A stretch of 64,000 nucleotides of DNA, taken from Datisca glomerata (lineage: Eukaryota; Streptophyta; Magnoliopsida; Cucurbitales; Datiscaceae). The notes below the pieces were generated by a model. That model had not been told where the DNA came from. It searched no databases and worked only from the letters and a program-made list of their open reading frames with translations. The translations under genes and the position numbers were made by a program. Shown piece by piece: positions 23,234-32,990 of this stretch; the stretch's first letter is position 1, and each line of letters begins with the position of its first letter. The stretch spans positions 19,662 to 83,661 of the forward strand of contig QANY01013247.1 in the NCBI GenBank assembly GCA_003255025.1. Reading direction: 5' to 3'.

Positions 23234-23560
23234 TGTTTTAAATGTGGTGAGAAAGGTCATCTTTCTAACACCTATCAAGTTAAGAATAAAATTATTCAAT
23301 TAAAATTTTTTGAAAAAGATAAATAGGAATTGTTTAAAATCTTAGAAACATTAGATTATTATGAAAATGATAGTGAAGATTAAGGAGAATATGAAACTCT
23401 CGAATCCTCTGAAATTGAATCCTCAAGTTCTGACAATGATTCTCCCAACACACTATGGGGTGTCGGGATAGTTGTTGTCAAAAAATTATTGTCTTAAATA
23501 AAAATGAAGAATAAGAAACCCTCTTGTTAGACTTAAGTTGCCAAATTTAAAATTCAGAAT
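23234..23560 (+). pseudogene. Copy C CCHC zinc finger and CRDSCC motif
   Basis: CFKCGEKGHLSNTY lies at 23234-23275. Spacing is CX2CX4HX4 with the final Cys changed to Tyr, by one base. It is the most readable finger of the cluster. CRDSCC follows at 23461-23478, preceded by an acidic SSDNDS stretch and followed by KNEE-type charged residues. A shift separates the two motifs. Confidence 0.65.
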
Positions 23561-24012
23561 TAAAACAAGAATACCTTGAAAGACTTTAAAAGGCAATTCT
23601 ATAGAAAGAAAATGTTAAGTCTAAAAATAATAATACTGCAAGTCTTTCACAGACTTTTGAAAAATTCAATAGGGTAAAAGGGAAAGAAAAGAAAGTTACC
23701 TTAAAGGGACTTCAAAAATAAATTAAAAATATTAAAATTGAAATAAAAGATTTGGAAAATTCAAACACTGAAATAAATGAAGAATTAAATCTTTTAAAAA
23801 TAGAGAACCTAATCAGTAAACAATAATTTAGTGAACCTAGTAAATTACTAATTTTTGGTAGTGAGGTTGAAGAACCTATTAACTATCAAGAAAATGATGA
23901 ACACTTCATCCAAATCCTCAATCACATTAAAATCAAAAAGTGGCACATAATGGTTTGAATAATCATTCAAGATTTTGATTTTATAACAATGACTTTTATT
24001 GATTCAGGAGCA
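23561..24012 (+). pseudogene. Copy C linker and protease start
   Basis: This is a Glu/Lys-rich linker in broken frames. Then the protease approach gives FIDSGA, with the D-S-G-A codons at 24001-24012. Immediately after GCA the sequence turns into the reverse strand of the same gene. Confidence 0.6.
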
Positions 24013-24090
24013 GAGACTCTTTTGTCTTCTTGAAATACTTGGTTGGAACTAGTCTTTCCTGTATACAATTCAAATTTGCTCCTGAATCAA
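24013..24090 (-). pseudogene. Inverted protease scrap next to copy C
   Basis: From 24013 the plus strand matches the minus-strand protease text of copy A (10005-10086), ending with TGCTCCTGAATCA. That is the reverse complement of the D-S-G-A codons. The arms 23999-24012 and 24077-24090 are perfect 14-nt inverted repeats around a 64-nt loop. Confidence 0.7.
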
Positions 24091-24680
24091 ACACTGAAGA
24101 GGTCTATATGGTGAGCCTCTAGATTTTGTGCATACTAGTTATCCTAATCATATTTGTAAGCTACATAAATCAATTTATAGATTGAAGTAGGCTCCAAGGG
24201 CATGGTTTGACAGGTTTACTACTCATCTTCCACACTAGGCATTGTTGGTTCACAAGTTGATTCTTTATTGTTTGTTAAGGCCACATCTAATTCTTCCACT
24301 TATCTTTTTCTTTATGTTGATGACATAATACTTAGTGGCACTAATTCTACCTATATTAATCAACCAATACAAATCTTGCAGCAAGAGTTTAGAATGATGG
24401 GCCTTCGACCTCTTAAGTATTTATAGGCCTTGAGATCAAGTCTACTTTTTTGCTGGTAATTTTATGAACCAGCAAAAATATGCCAAGGACCTTTTGTTGA
24501 AGGTTGGAAAGTTGGAGGCCAAACCATGCTAATCTCCATACTCTACCAAATCACCTCGCTATAGTCATGTTGGTTCATCTCTCTCAGATGTCACCGTATA
24601 TAGAAGCATTGTGGGATCTCTCTAATACCTCACCTTTACAAGACATGACATAGGTTTTGTTGTGAATAAAGCATGTCATG
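24091..24680 (+). pseudogene. Ty1/copia RT patch between copies C and D
   Basis: The plus-strand frame, with a few stops and one shift, gives FVHTSYPNHICKLHKSIYRL, APRAWFDRF, SLFVKATSNSSTYLFLYVDD with the catalytic YVDD at 24313-24324, FRMMGLRPLKYF, and VGSLQYLTFTRHDIGFVVNK. This is the copia RT palm and its downstream part, in correct order. No LTR or gag accompanies it. It abuts viral protease on the left and a viral primer-binding site on the right, so it looks like a patch copied in during repair or template switching, not a normal insertion. Confidence 0.75.
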
Positions 24681-24694
24681 TTTGGCTCTAATTT

Positions 24695-24758
24695 GGCTAT
24701 GATACCAAAAGGCGCGTATTTAACAATATTATCCTTACCAGGTTTAGCTTTGATACCA
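24695..24758 (-). promoter_or_regulatory. Two tandem tRNA-Met primer-binding sites
   Basis: On the minus strand TGGTATCATAGCC (24707-24695) and TGGTATCAAAGCT (24758-24746) lie 51 nt apart, each next to a GCGC motif. Both are variants of the plant initiator tRNA-Met site. The segment between is a tandem copy of the region around the site. Confidence 0.6.
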
Positions 24759-25238
24759 AAAAGCGCGTAATTAAATAGTAATTTAAGAGGGGGTATTAAA
24801 AAAGCAAGAAGATAAACAGTGAAATTTGTATTAACAAATAGTAATTACAAAAGTTGTATTATGGTAAGATTAAAAACTTTCACAAACAGTTTATTGGCAA
24901 TAATAAATTAGTGCTCCCCCTCACTAATTTATGTTGAAGAAAAAAGAAGAAAAGATTTACAAAAGAGGAGAAGAAGAAGAAAGCTTTGTTTTCCAAAACA
25001 AGTTTTAGCTCTCAAATAGTAATAGTTGTAAAACGAGTTATGCTTCACAAATGGGAGAAACTGCGTATTTATAGCTCAGTAAAGTGAAGTTCACCAGAAA
25101 CCCATCACTTACCTGAACTATTATTTTCTACAAAAGTAAAAACATTTTATATTTCTACTTCTGTCTACTTTTAACTAGAAATAGTAACTTCAAAACATCA
25201 TTAAGGAGCTTGTAATTGATTACTAAATGAAGAATTCT
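24759..25238 (-). promoter_or_regulatory. Viral promoter (TATA box) and leader
   Basis: On the minus strand GAGCTATAAATACGCA contains TATAAATA (25073-25066). The leader follows: AACTCGTTTTACAACTATTA, a purine-poor stretch, and GAGGGGGAGCACTAATTTATT. It then reaches TACCCCCTCTTAAATTACTA and the primer sites about 310 nt from the TATA box. This is the arrangement expected for the pregenomic-RNA promoter of a pararetrovirus. Transcription would start at about 25040. It is the only copy in which I see the TATA box. Upstream (25080-25238) is AT-rich with no clear enhancer. Confidence 0.55.
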
Positions 25239-25740
25239 TCATCCAAAGATTTGATTTTGAAGCACGAGATCTTGAAGCTGTTCTTCAATCTTTTTGGATT
25301 GAAAAACAAAATTCTGTTTTAAATCTATCAACTTTTTATTGTGAGAAAAGGAAAGAAATTTGAATTTAACAGGTTTATCCATAGGATAAGTAATTATCTC
25401 ACCATACTCTATTGTAAAATGATACAATAAAGAAATGAGTAGTAAACCTATAATTGTTTTACCAGTCATATTTTTTACTTAGACAAACGAGTTTTAAAAC
25501 ATACATTGTCTTGACAAATATGAACTTTTGGTATTTCATATTTGATATGTATATGAGTACCATTGGCAGAAGACAAAGATTATTATATATTCTTGAAGTA
25601 CTTGGGAGGAGGTAGTCCTTTCTGCATACAATTCAAATCTACTCCTGAATCAAGAAGAGTTATTGTTGTGAAATCAAAATCATGAATTATTATTCGGACC
25701 ATTATACACCACTTCTTGATTTTGATATGATTAAGTATTT
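25239..25740 (-). pseudogene. Copy D aspartic protease
   Basis: The active-site region reads D-S-G-V followed by DLNCMQ (about 25651-25625), so Ala became Val. A shift leads to VHIHIKYEI-like text. The second half is open from 25469 to 25239 with TIIGLLLISLLYHFTIEYGE and SFSHNKKLIDLKQN. It ends at 25239, where a deletion joins it to the promoter. Confidence 0.6.
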
Positions 25741-26072
25741 GAAATAAATTATCATTATTTTAATTTTTTATAATAGGTTCTTCAACCTTATTAATTGAAA
25801 TTGGGAATTTACTTTGTTCTCCTGGTTTACTAGATTCATGAATTTTAATTAAACTCTTTATTAAAAGATTCAATTCTTCTTTTAGTTTAATATTTTTAAT
25901 TTCTTTCTAAAGTTCATGAAGGATAACTTCTTTCTTTCCTTTATCCATATTGAATTTTTAAGGGTTTGTGAAAGGCTTGTGATATTGTTAGACTTAGTAT
26001 TTTCTTTTAAAATTATTTTTCTAAGTCTTTCTAGGTATTCTAGATTTCTTATTTTGCTAATTAAATCCAACA

Positions 26073-26500
26073 AGAGATTTACTTCTTGTTCTTTATTTTT
26101 ATTTAGAACATTAATTTTTTACAACGATCCCTACACCCTATAGAGATGTTAGGAGAATTACTTCATAACTGAAAGAGTTAGATTTTGAGAATTCAGGGTA
26201 TTTAAATTCTCTTAAATCATCACTATCACTCATATAATATTCTATGATTCTAAACAATTCTCGTTTATCTTCATTAGAGATTTTTAATTGATTAACTTTG
26301 TCTTGATAAGTATTTGAAAAACGATCATTCTAGCCATATTTAAAACACTTTAATTTATTAATAAATTTTCTTTTAGAATAATATTTTTAGAGAAACGTTT
26401 GTCAAAATTTCTATTCTTGGAGAAGTATTGGTTAAACTTTTTATGCTTATTTTTGTGGTATTGTCTCCTATAAGGCTTATGATTCCTTCTAGGCTTTAAA
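26073..26500 (-). pseudogene. Copy D zinc-finger remnant and Cys cluster
   Basis: The finger at about 26350-26310 keeps the first Cys; the second Cys and the last Cys became Tyr and the His is lost. The CRDSCC motif near 26145-26118 reads CRDRC with a frame change. A charged coil (25882-26073 minus frame) follows toward the protease. Confidence 0.5.
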
Positions 26501-27330
26501 TGGGAATTCTTTTATTTTTTTAGGAAGGAGCAATAGTGGATATATCATATTGCTCTAAAAAAATTTCTAATTTATATTTAACAGTTTTATTTTATTGTTT
26601 ATTCATTTTTATATCAATATATATTCGAAGATTCTCCTTTTGTATTATTGTACCATAGGTAAGACTGTCATAGTATATTTTTCCTAGGTTATTACTAAGG
26701 ACTACTCTTATTTTGTGTGTATACAAATTGGGTAATTTATTAATAATTTTTTCTTACCAAGAATGTTGATTGTTCTCATCCCTTGACGTTATTCTGGACA
26801 AAAATATATTTTTATACCAGTGGATTTTACTTAGGGTTGGACACCTAAAATTGGTCAATTGATTATGTATTTATGAAGTAATATTACCTGGCATTCCAAT
26901 GAAGTATTTAACTATTGTGTAGAGAAGTGTATTAGTGACATCAGGTATTGTTTCTTATTTTTCTTCAATAATTAGTGTTCCTTTAGTATTAATCTTTATT
27001 GTTGAAAGGATGAATTTTTTGAATTCTTTTGTGAGATATTTTTCCACGAGTAACGTAGCATTCCTGTGAATCATGTGACTAAAAGATTGATTACCTCATT
27101 GTGAAGTAAATTGTATATGGTAATATAGATATTAGCTATCATTGTCATGTGTTGAAATTTATTGAGAACTTCCTGCTTAAAAGTCCATCAATATTCTATT
27201 TGTGCAATTTATCTGTAGAAACACAAAATTGGTTAACTAAAGAATTTTCAGAAATTTGAATATCAAGAGGAATAGGCTTTTTAGGCCATTTCCTTTCTAA
27301 TTTATTAATTTCTAATTTTCTATATGATTC
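26501..27330 (-). pseudogene. Copy D capsid core
   Basis: Minus-strand text includes QEVLNKFQHMTMIANIYI-like residues near 27180-27120, a cluster corresponding to the WW/TKES region at about 27060-27020, and the SLTYGTI region near 26670. These are the counterparts of A 11790-10991. Every frame is interrupted. Confidence 0.5.
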
Positions 27331-28350
27331 TTCAATATTATTAATGTTTGATCACTTATCATGGATGATTCATAGGTGGATTCTGACCTATGATTTTCTA
27401 AATCTGAATTATTGTGTTGATTAATTACCTTCAATTCTTAAGGTATATTATTAATAATCTTTTCATATTTAATTTCAAATGATTCTAAATTTTTAAATGA
27501 TTCTTCAATATTATTAATGTATGATTATTCACTTATTGTGGACCACTCATAAGTGTACTCTAACCTATGGCTTTCTGGATCTGAACTATTGTCTTGATTG
27601 ATTATTTTTAATTCATGAAGTATTTTATCAATCTGTTTATTGGTGGAACAATATTTAGAGTAGTTTTGTCTGAAAGATTTATTAAAAGTTTTTCTTTTAC
27701 AGTTTCACTAGATTCAGGTTTATGAAGATCGTCAACTTTATTCTCAATTTTATCTAATTGCTTACCTATTGTAATTAGACTTTCATTGGTGTAATTGAGT
27801 TGTTCAACTAAATTTTTATTTGATTCTTCTTCCTTTGAAATCTTGAAAGGAGAAGCAGTGATTAAAGAATTTCTATGGTTAATGTCCTTGGAGAATGATT
27901 TTTTAGTTTCTAAACATTCTAATGTTTCTTCAAATTTGTTAACGTTTGAAGATTCATCAATTGTGAAAGATTCATGGGTTGATTCTAACATATAGTTTGC
28001 TAAATTTGAACTACCATACTCTAATTCTTGAAGTTTATATTAGTAAGGTTTTTGAATTCTGAACAATTATTTTGAGTATCAATCATACCAGAATAAGATG
28101 ATTCATTAGTTTTAAAATTTTTTAATGTTTCTTCAATGTTTGAAGATTCATTAATTATGGAATATTCATTTGAAGATACTATCATGGTTACTATCCTTGA
28201 CAGATGATTTAATTTCTAAATTTTTGGATGGTTCCTCAATATTATTTGAAGGTTCATAGGATTCTGACCTACATGATTCTTTAATTTTATTATTTGAAGA
28301 ATTATGAATTATGGATAGCTCATAGATAGATTCTAATCTATGGCTATCTA
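27331..28350 (-). pseudogene. Copy D capsid N-region with expanded Ser/Glu repeats
   Basis: Several units related to SHRxxSTYESxTIDESSNI occur at about 28340, 28260, 28150, 27970, 27550 and 27370. The 127-codon frame 27991-27608 starts with such a unit. It continues to NSLITASPFKISKEEESNKN and the coil before the core. The number and spacing resemble copy B. Confidence 0.55.
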
Positions 28351-29290
28351 TTATGAGACATTGACTCTTAAATATTTTAACCTTCTACGTATTACTTCAG
28401 TAGGAGTTTTCTCATAATGAGGTTGGAGAGATTTAATGAAATCTTTATTAGGTTGAGAACTTTTATGATTAATTAAGATTTTTTCAAGTGGTGGATGACT
28501 GACAGTTACCACACTGGAGTCTTCCTTGACCCATTTAGATTTGAGAATTATTTTATTATTTTTCTTATAAATATCTTCGATATAATCAAGGAAAAATATG
28601 TTAACTTTATATTTTTGCATAAATGTCTTCCATTCAACAAGTATGATTTTTTTATCCATATTATATGAATCTTTGAACCTATTACGTCTATTAAGATTGG
28701 ATGGGTCATCATTGTGTTTCTTTAGACTAGCCCAATCTCGTTTGTATTATTACTACAGAATATTTGGATTCAAATTTTTTGAATTTTTTAAGTCTTGTTT
28801 TAATTCTTTATTCCTAAAATCTTGATCGTTATTAATAGTTGATCCAGAAAAGGAACTCTTCGGGGTACTAGACTGGTTATACTCCCTAACTTTAGAATTA
28901 AAAGAGTGGTAATTAATTTTAATAGATTGTTTATTATTAAGGTTTGTCTGACTTTCTTGGGAACTTATTCCTTTAGGTTCTAGACCTTTAATTTTTTAAT
29001 TTTTTAATTCTTGCTCTATTTGAATCCTAATGGATAATTTAGAATTGGAATTCTTTTTTTTATTGGGTATGTTCCATACCATAAATTTACTTGATTAAAG
29101 TCTTCAGAATGATTTTCTTGATCATCCGAAAGGTATTCAAAATGATCATTCTGATCATCTAATGGGTATTCAAAATATTTATGATCTACTGGATCATCTG
29201 CAAATTCAAAATATTCTTCATCCACTACGTTGGATATTGAAGATATTATAGACCTAATGCTACTAGAATAACTACTTCTAGATAACCTAC
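28351..29290 (-). pseudogene. Copy D ORF1 N-terminus, movement protein replaced
   Basis: Near 29280-29225 lies the Ser/Arg-rich start region. The frame 29225-29016 carries the acidic repeat (FEFADDPVDHKYFEYP and HFEYLSDDQENHSEDF). After a shift come QELKN-K-IKGLEPKGISSQ text, REYNQSSTPKSSF, and then 28659-28351 with EWKTFMQKYKVNIFFLDYIE and KSKWVKEDSSVVTVSHPP. The movement-protein domain is absent at exactly the place where B lacks it. Confidence 0.6.
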
Positions 29291-29760
29291 CAATTGCTCA
29301 AAATAACTAAATTGTTCTTATTATTGAGAATTTCATATTGTATTTTTTGTTACCAACCTTGTGGTGACTTCTACAACCTCCTATTAGGCTTCACTCTTCT
29401 TCCTTTTCCCTTTACAACCACCCTACCCTCAGGATTTACGTATCTCACAGGTCTTACCTAGGTCCCTGAAGCTAACTAAATAGAAGTTCGTATGTCTGCC
29501 TCTGATAAACAGATTCACAAATTAGGTAAACAAATAATACTGAGAAATAATCAATTATAAGAATAACCAACCACTTGGGCGGAGAGTAAGATTAGATATA
29601 AGCAATTATTCATGTAAGAAAATAAGCAAACAATAATATTCAATGACAAGCCATAATAGGTGGCAAACAGTTTAATTATGCAGATATTTGAAGTATAAAC
29701 AATATTTGAACAATATTATCCCCACCAGGTTTGGCTCTGATACCGAAAGGCGCGAAATCA
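29291..29760 (-). promoter_or_regulatory. Copy D leader with tRNA-Met primer-binding site
   Basis: GGTATCAGAGCC on the minus strand (29744-29733) is the best-preserved primer site in the window and lies next to a GCGC motif, as at 24.7 kb. The leader between it and ORF1 has phrases ACCACTTGGGCGGAGAG (plus view, about 29571) and TGGTGACTTCTACAACCTCC (about 29363), shared with B, C and F. Confidence 0.65.
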
Positions 29761-30005
29761 AACAGTAATTTAAGAAGGGGTATTAAAGAAGCAAGAAGAT
29801 AAACAATAAAAACTATATTCATGTAAGCAAATAATATAGAGAAATAATCAATTATAAGAATAACTAACCACTTGGGTGGAGAGTGAGATTAAATATAAGC
29901 AATTACTCATGTAATCAAATAAGCAAACAATAATATCAATAACCAGCCATAATAGGCGGTAAACAGTTTAATTAAGCACAAATTGAAGTAGAAACAGTAA
30001 ATGAA
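29535..30005 (-). repeat. Direct duplication of viral leader
   Basis: About 175 nt of leader, from the AGAAATAATCAATTATAAG phrase to the AACAGTTTAATTA phrase, occurs at about 29545-29690 and again at 29836-29975, in the same orientation. The second copy lies outside copy D. They are clearly alike but diverged by point changes, so the duplication is old. Confidence 0.65.
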
Positions 30006-30184
30006 TCCTCAAAGAGTCAAATCACCCTCTTAAATTACTATTTAATTTAAAGACCAATTCAAGATATAGATTAAAAACTTAATACAGTTTAGGGAGCCCT
30101 CTCTCATTTATTTCTCAGAACTCGTTTTACAACCTTACTATTTGAGAGCTAAAACCTATTTTAATTTCATTACAAGATTCTACA

Positions 30185-30358
30185 ATGGACGAATTTGAGA
30201 ATTCTGGCAAACTAGAATACGGAAAGGTAGAACCTAGAATACCTAATCAAAATTCTTTTAGTTTCAAGAAGCTCAATGGCAGAGTAGCCGCTTTTTGTTC
30301 AAAATCTTCATTTATTAATTATGGTCATAATGGATTTGAATATCCAAGAAATGACTAG
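30185..30358 (+). pseudogene. Fragment E ORF2
   Basis: The frame opens with ATG at 30185-30187 and reads MDEFENSGKLEYGKVEP, then FCSKSSFINYGHNGFEYPRN. It ends at TAG 30356-30358, 57 codons later. This is the only ORF2 copy with no internal stop up to that TAG. The same TAG occurs in A. Whether it is a real terminus or a shared mutation of a longer ORF is undecided; B has homologous text beyond it. Confidence 0.55.
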
Positions 30359-30374
30359 ATTAATGAATTGGTGA

Positions 30375-30640
30375 GTCGTTGGTTGATGACCAATTGTGAG
30401 TCAAATGGTTTAGAGACTGCAAATGGATCAAATTGATTGGCCAAAGCAGATTGGTAATTAGGCCTGGTAGGCCAAAGAATTGTTAATTGGGTATTTCTTG
30501 GAGCAGAAGACTCCTATTTGATTTGGGCCCTAAGGGCTAATTGTTGAATGAATGATTCTCCTTTAGTCATTTTCCCCGAGGCTTGAGGCCTAGAACCCAT
30601 CTCGTTGTTGCCCTGCAAGAATTCACGAGTTAAGAAGTCA
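30375..30640 (-). pseudogene. Fragment E ORF3 N-terminus
   Basis: The minus strand has a candidate start ATGGGTTCTAGGCC near 30605-30590. It gives MGSRPQASGKMTKGESFIQQ and then LALRAQIK before a stop. It shows a possible true N-terminus of ORF3, with a TTGCAG string just upstream that resembles a splice acceptor. Confidence 0.45.
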
Positions 30641-30644
30641 AGTA

Positions 30645-32990
30645 CTGAGTTACTAATACATTTAATGAATTCAATATTAAAATTCAGACGTATGTTTTTA
30701 TTTCAGCGAGTTGCTAAGTTTCATTAGAAAATTAGCCAACCAAATCTTTAATATCCTACGTGATTATTCAAGCATGCTCAATTAGTAATATTTTAGGTTA
30801 ATACAATTTTATCTAAATTCTAAAAATTCCACAATTTAATTAAAATAATTATATATCTAGCAAGATTATAAGAATTAAAATTTGCATCTTAATTAACCTA
30901 ATTATTTAACTTAATAACATGCCTCTAATAAATTACCTTAATTTTTATCTTTCATTATACAATCAATTATATAATTTATTTCTTTGATTTTGAAGACTTC
31001 TTTATAATATCTTTTTAATATGCATACTTTCTTAATGTTATATTCAAGATTTTTTCCATTGGTATGCATATTACGATATCCATGTTCTGGATGCACCATC
31101 GGTTGTATACAAAAGTAGCTCCATAAACGAGCTTCATTTACGCAAGGAAATGGTAATAGGGTTCTAATATATGCCCCCTTGGTGAGTATGTACAAAGTTG
31201 GTGGAGCCATGCCGGATCATTCTTGGTCGTTGGATTTGTCCCTCAAATTTGGGCATTGAAACAATTACGTGTTACCCTTCAAGATATTTTCATGGAAAAA
31301 GTTGAAATTGTAGGCAATCAGAAACCTTTGTATTGAAGTTACTTCATTTCCTTGTGTGCTAAGATACTTCGCACGCCAAACGCGCATTGAACGTTTTAGT
31401 TTCTTGTCAAACATGCATTCGATTTCTCCATGTTTCTTAAAGGAACTTTTTTTAGCTTCACTAGGTCTTTAAATATATTGTTGGTGTTTCTTGCTCTGGT
31501 GCTTCAGTAATATCTTAATTTGATGGTTAAAAATGAAAATAAGTTTTTCTTATTGTGTGATTTATGAGATTACCATGTCTTTGGACATTTTCCTCATCTT
31601 AATTTAAGATTCTTAAACCACAAGCGTATAACTACCTATGACTAAGTATGCAGATCTAGAACTATGTCGGAATGAAAATAAGATGACTATTATGATGGAT
31701 TTGAAGTCTAAGTTTGATGAAGTTAATATTAAATGAAAGGCCCTAGAATTTAACAAATTCAAACTAAATGAAATCAAAATTTCTTGTCCCAATATGTGAT
31801 GCGGAACATTATTACATACTTGAAGTAGCTATGACAAGAATCATGTACATTGCACATAAACTATGCAATGCACATACGTTTTAACGCAAAGGGGTAGCTA
31901 AATCATGGGCGCAGGGTAAAAACACACACATTTGAAGTTTGTGCAATCTAAATAAGATACATCAAACATAAAAGTGATAAACTAAACCTTCTAATGCACA
32001 GAAGGGTTATAACATCTAGTAAATGACGCAGTGCTTATTGAAAAGATGTGCATCGCACCTTTCCAAGAGGTAAGAAGTTCTCAAAATATTTATTAGGTAA
32101 AAAAATAAGTTTTTGGTATCAATGAGATAGTGACTTAGAACGCGTACTAAAATAATAAAAAAATACGATAATTTTCACATAAACAAAGTATAATTCACAA
32201 AAATGAGGTAGACCACACATTTGTAATGCATAAGAAGTATCTCAAATGATTAAGGATTACACATGAACTGATTAACATGCTCACAAGATTGAGGTACCAT
32301 ACCCATAAAAAAGATATCATAACGTAAACGAGTACGCATAACAATATACTCACATAAAAGAGGTACTAACCAGATGAGCTACTGTCTATATAAAGGGGGT
32401 GCCTCTTGCAGATTTTCAACGCGTATGGATGATTGTATACATTTATGCGGTACATTTACACGCGTTTAATGTAACTCAGACGTAAGCCATTTATGAAATA
32501 TAAACGGGGTAAACTCACCTAACATACACAAATAGAATTGGTACCTTCCACATAAAATACGTACAACCAACCATTTTGAAGTACATAAATGTTGTACCGA
32601 CACTATGAAAAGTAACCTAAACACAAAGGAAGTAGCCAACCATAAGCAAGGAACTAAATCTTTTTACAACCATAATTGCAGGAGTGGGTGGGAGGGAGGG
32701 AGTCGGAGAGGGAAAGAGAGAGAGAGTTGATCTAAAAATCTATATATCTTTAGTGACACATGTAACGTTTCTGGTTTGTTGTTATCTTACTGTTGTTTTC
32801 TATTCCCCTAGGCCCAACATCTCATAGTAGATTCAGTAGAAATCAACAACCTGATGTACCTGGAAATTTGTTTGACTGAAAAAGTATAAGATCTAAGTGT
32901 ATAGTAGGTGTGAGCTGCTACTTTATGGTCAATCGAGATGAGAACAAACTTTTTCATTGTCGTGGGTTATAAATTTAATCTTTATATATT
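30645..32990. other. Unassigned AT-rich sequence
   Basis: A 90-codon minus frame at 31210-30938 has no recognisable domain, and I do not call it a gene. A short G/A-rich simple repeat lies at about 32685-32725. Nothing else is supported. Confidence 0.45.

Larger units (their letters stand above)
20645..24090 (+). mobile_element. Endogenous pararetrovirus copy C (plus)
   Basis: This copy carries leader, movement protein, linker, capsid, CCHC finger, CRDSCC motif and the first half of protease. It stops at a turn-around inside the protease (23999-24090), followed by copia RT. It is the only copy that still shows the movement protein. Its capsid linker has one Ser/Glu repeat, like A. Confidence 0.75.
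24690..29760 (-). mobile_element. Endogenous pararetrovirus copy D (minus)
   Basis: From 29760 downwards the copy holds leader with primer site, rearranged ORF1 N-terminus without movement protein, capsid linker with expanded repeats, capsid core, zinc-finger remnant and protease. A deletion then joins the protease tail to a promoter, second leader and two primer sites (25238-24695). The layout is B-like. It has many stops, and no RT. Confidence 0.75.
30010..30640 (+). mobile_element. Pararetrovirus fragment E: leader and ORF2 in plus, ORF3 in minus
   Basis: The plus strand has ACCCTCTTAAATTACTATTT, then AACTCGTTTTACAACC and GAGAGCTAAAAC leader text (30118-30155). The ORF2 start follows. From about 30375 the strand switches: the minus strand reads IQQLALRAQIK and further ORF3 N-terminal text to 30375. 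ORF2 and ORF3 face each other, unlike in B. Confidence 0.6.

Noticed and set aside
13052..30010. Reading the viral copies as an LTR retrotransposon because leader segments repeat
   Set aside because: The leader repeats are not paired around each copy, they have no TG/CA ends or target duplications, and the movement-protein domain in copy C points to a pararetrovirus.
30938..31210. 90-codon minus-strand frame
   Set aside because: No known motif, no flanking splice or promoter signal. Possible, but without support.
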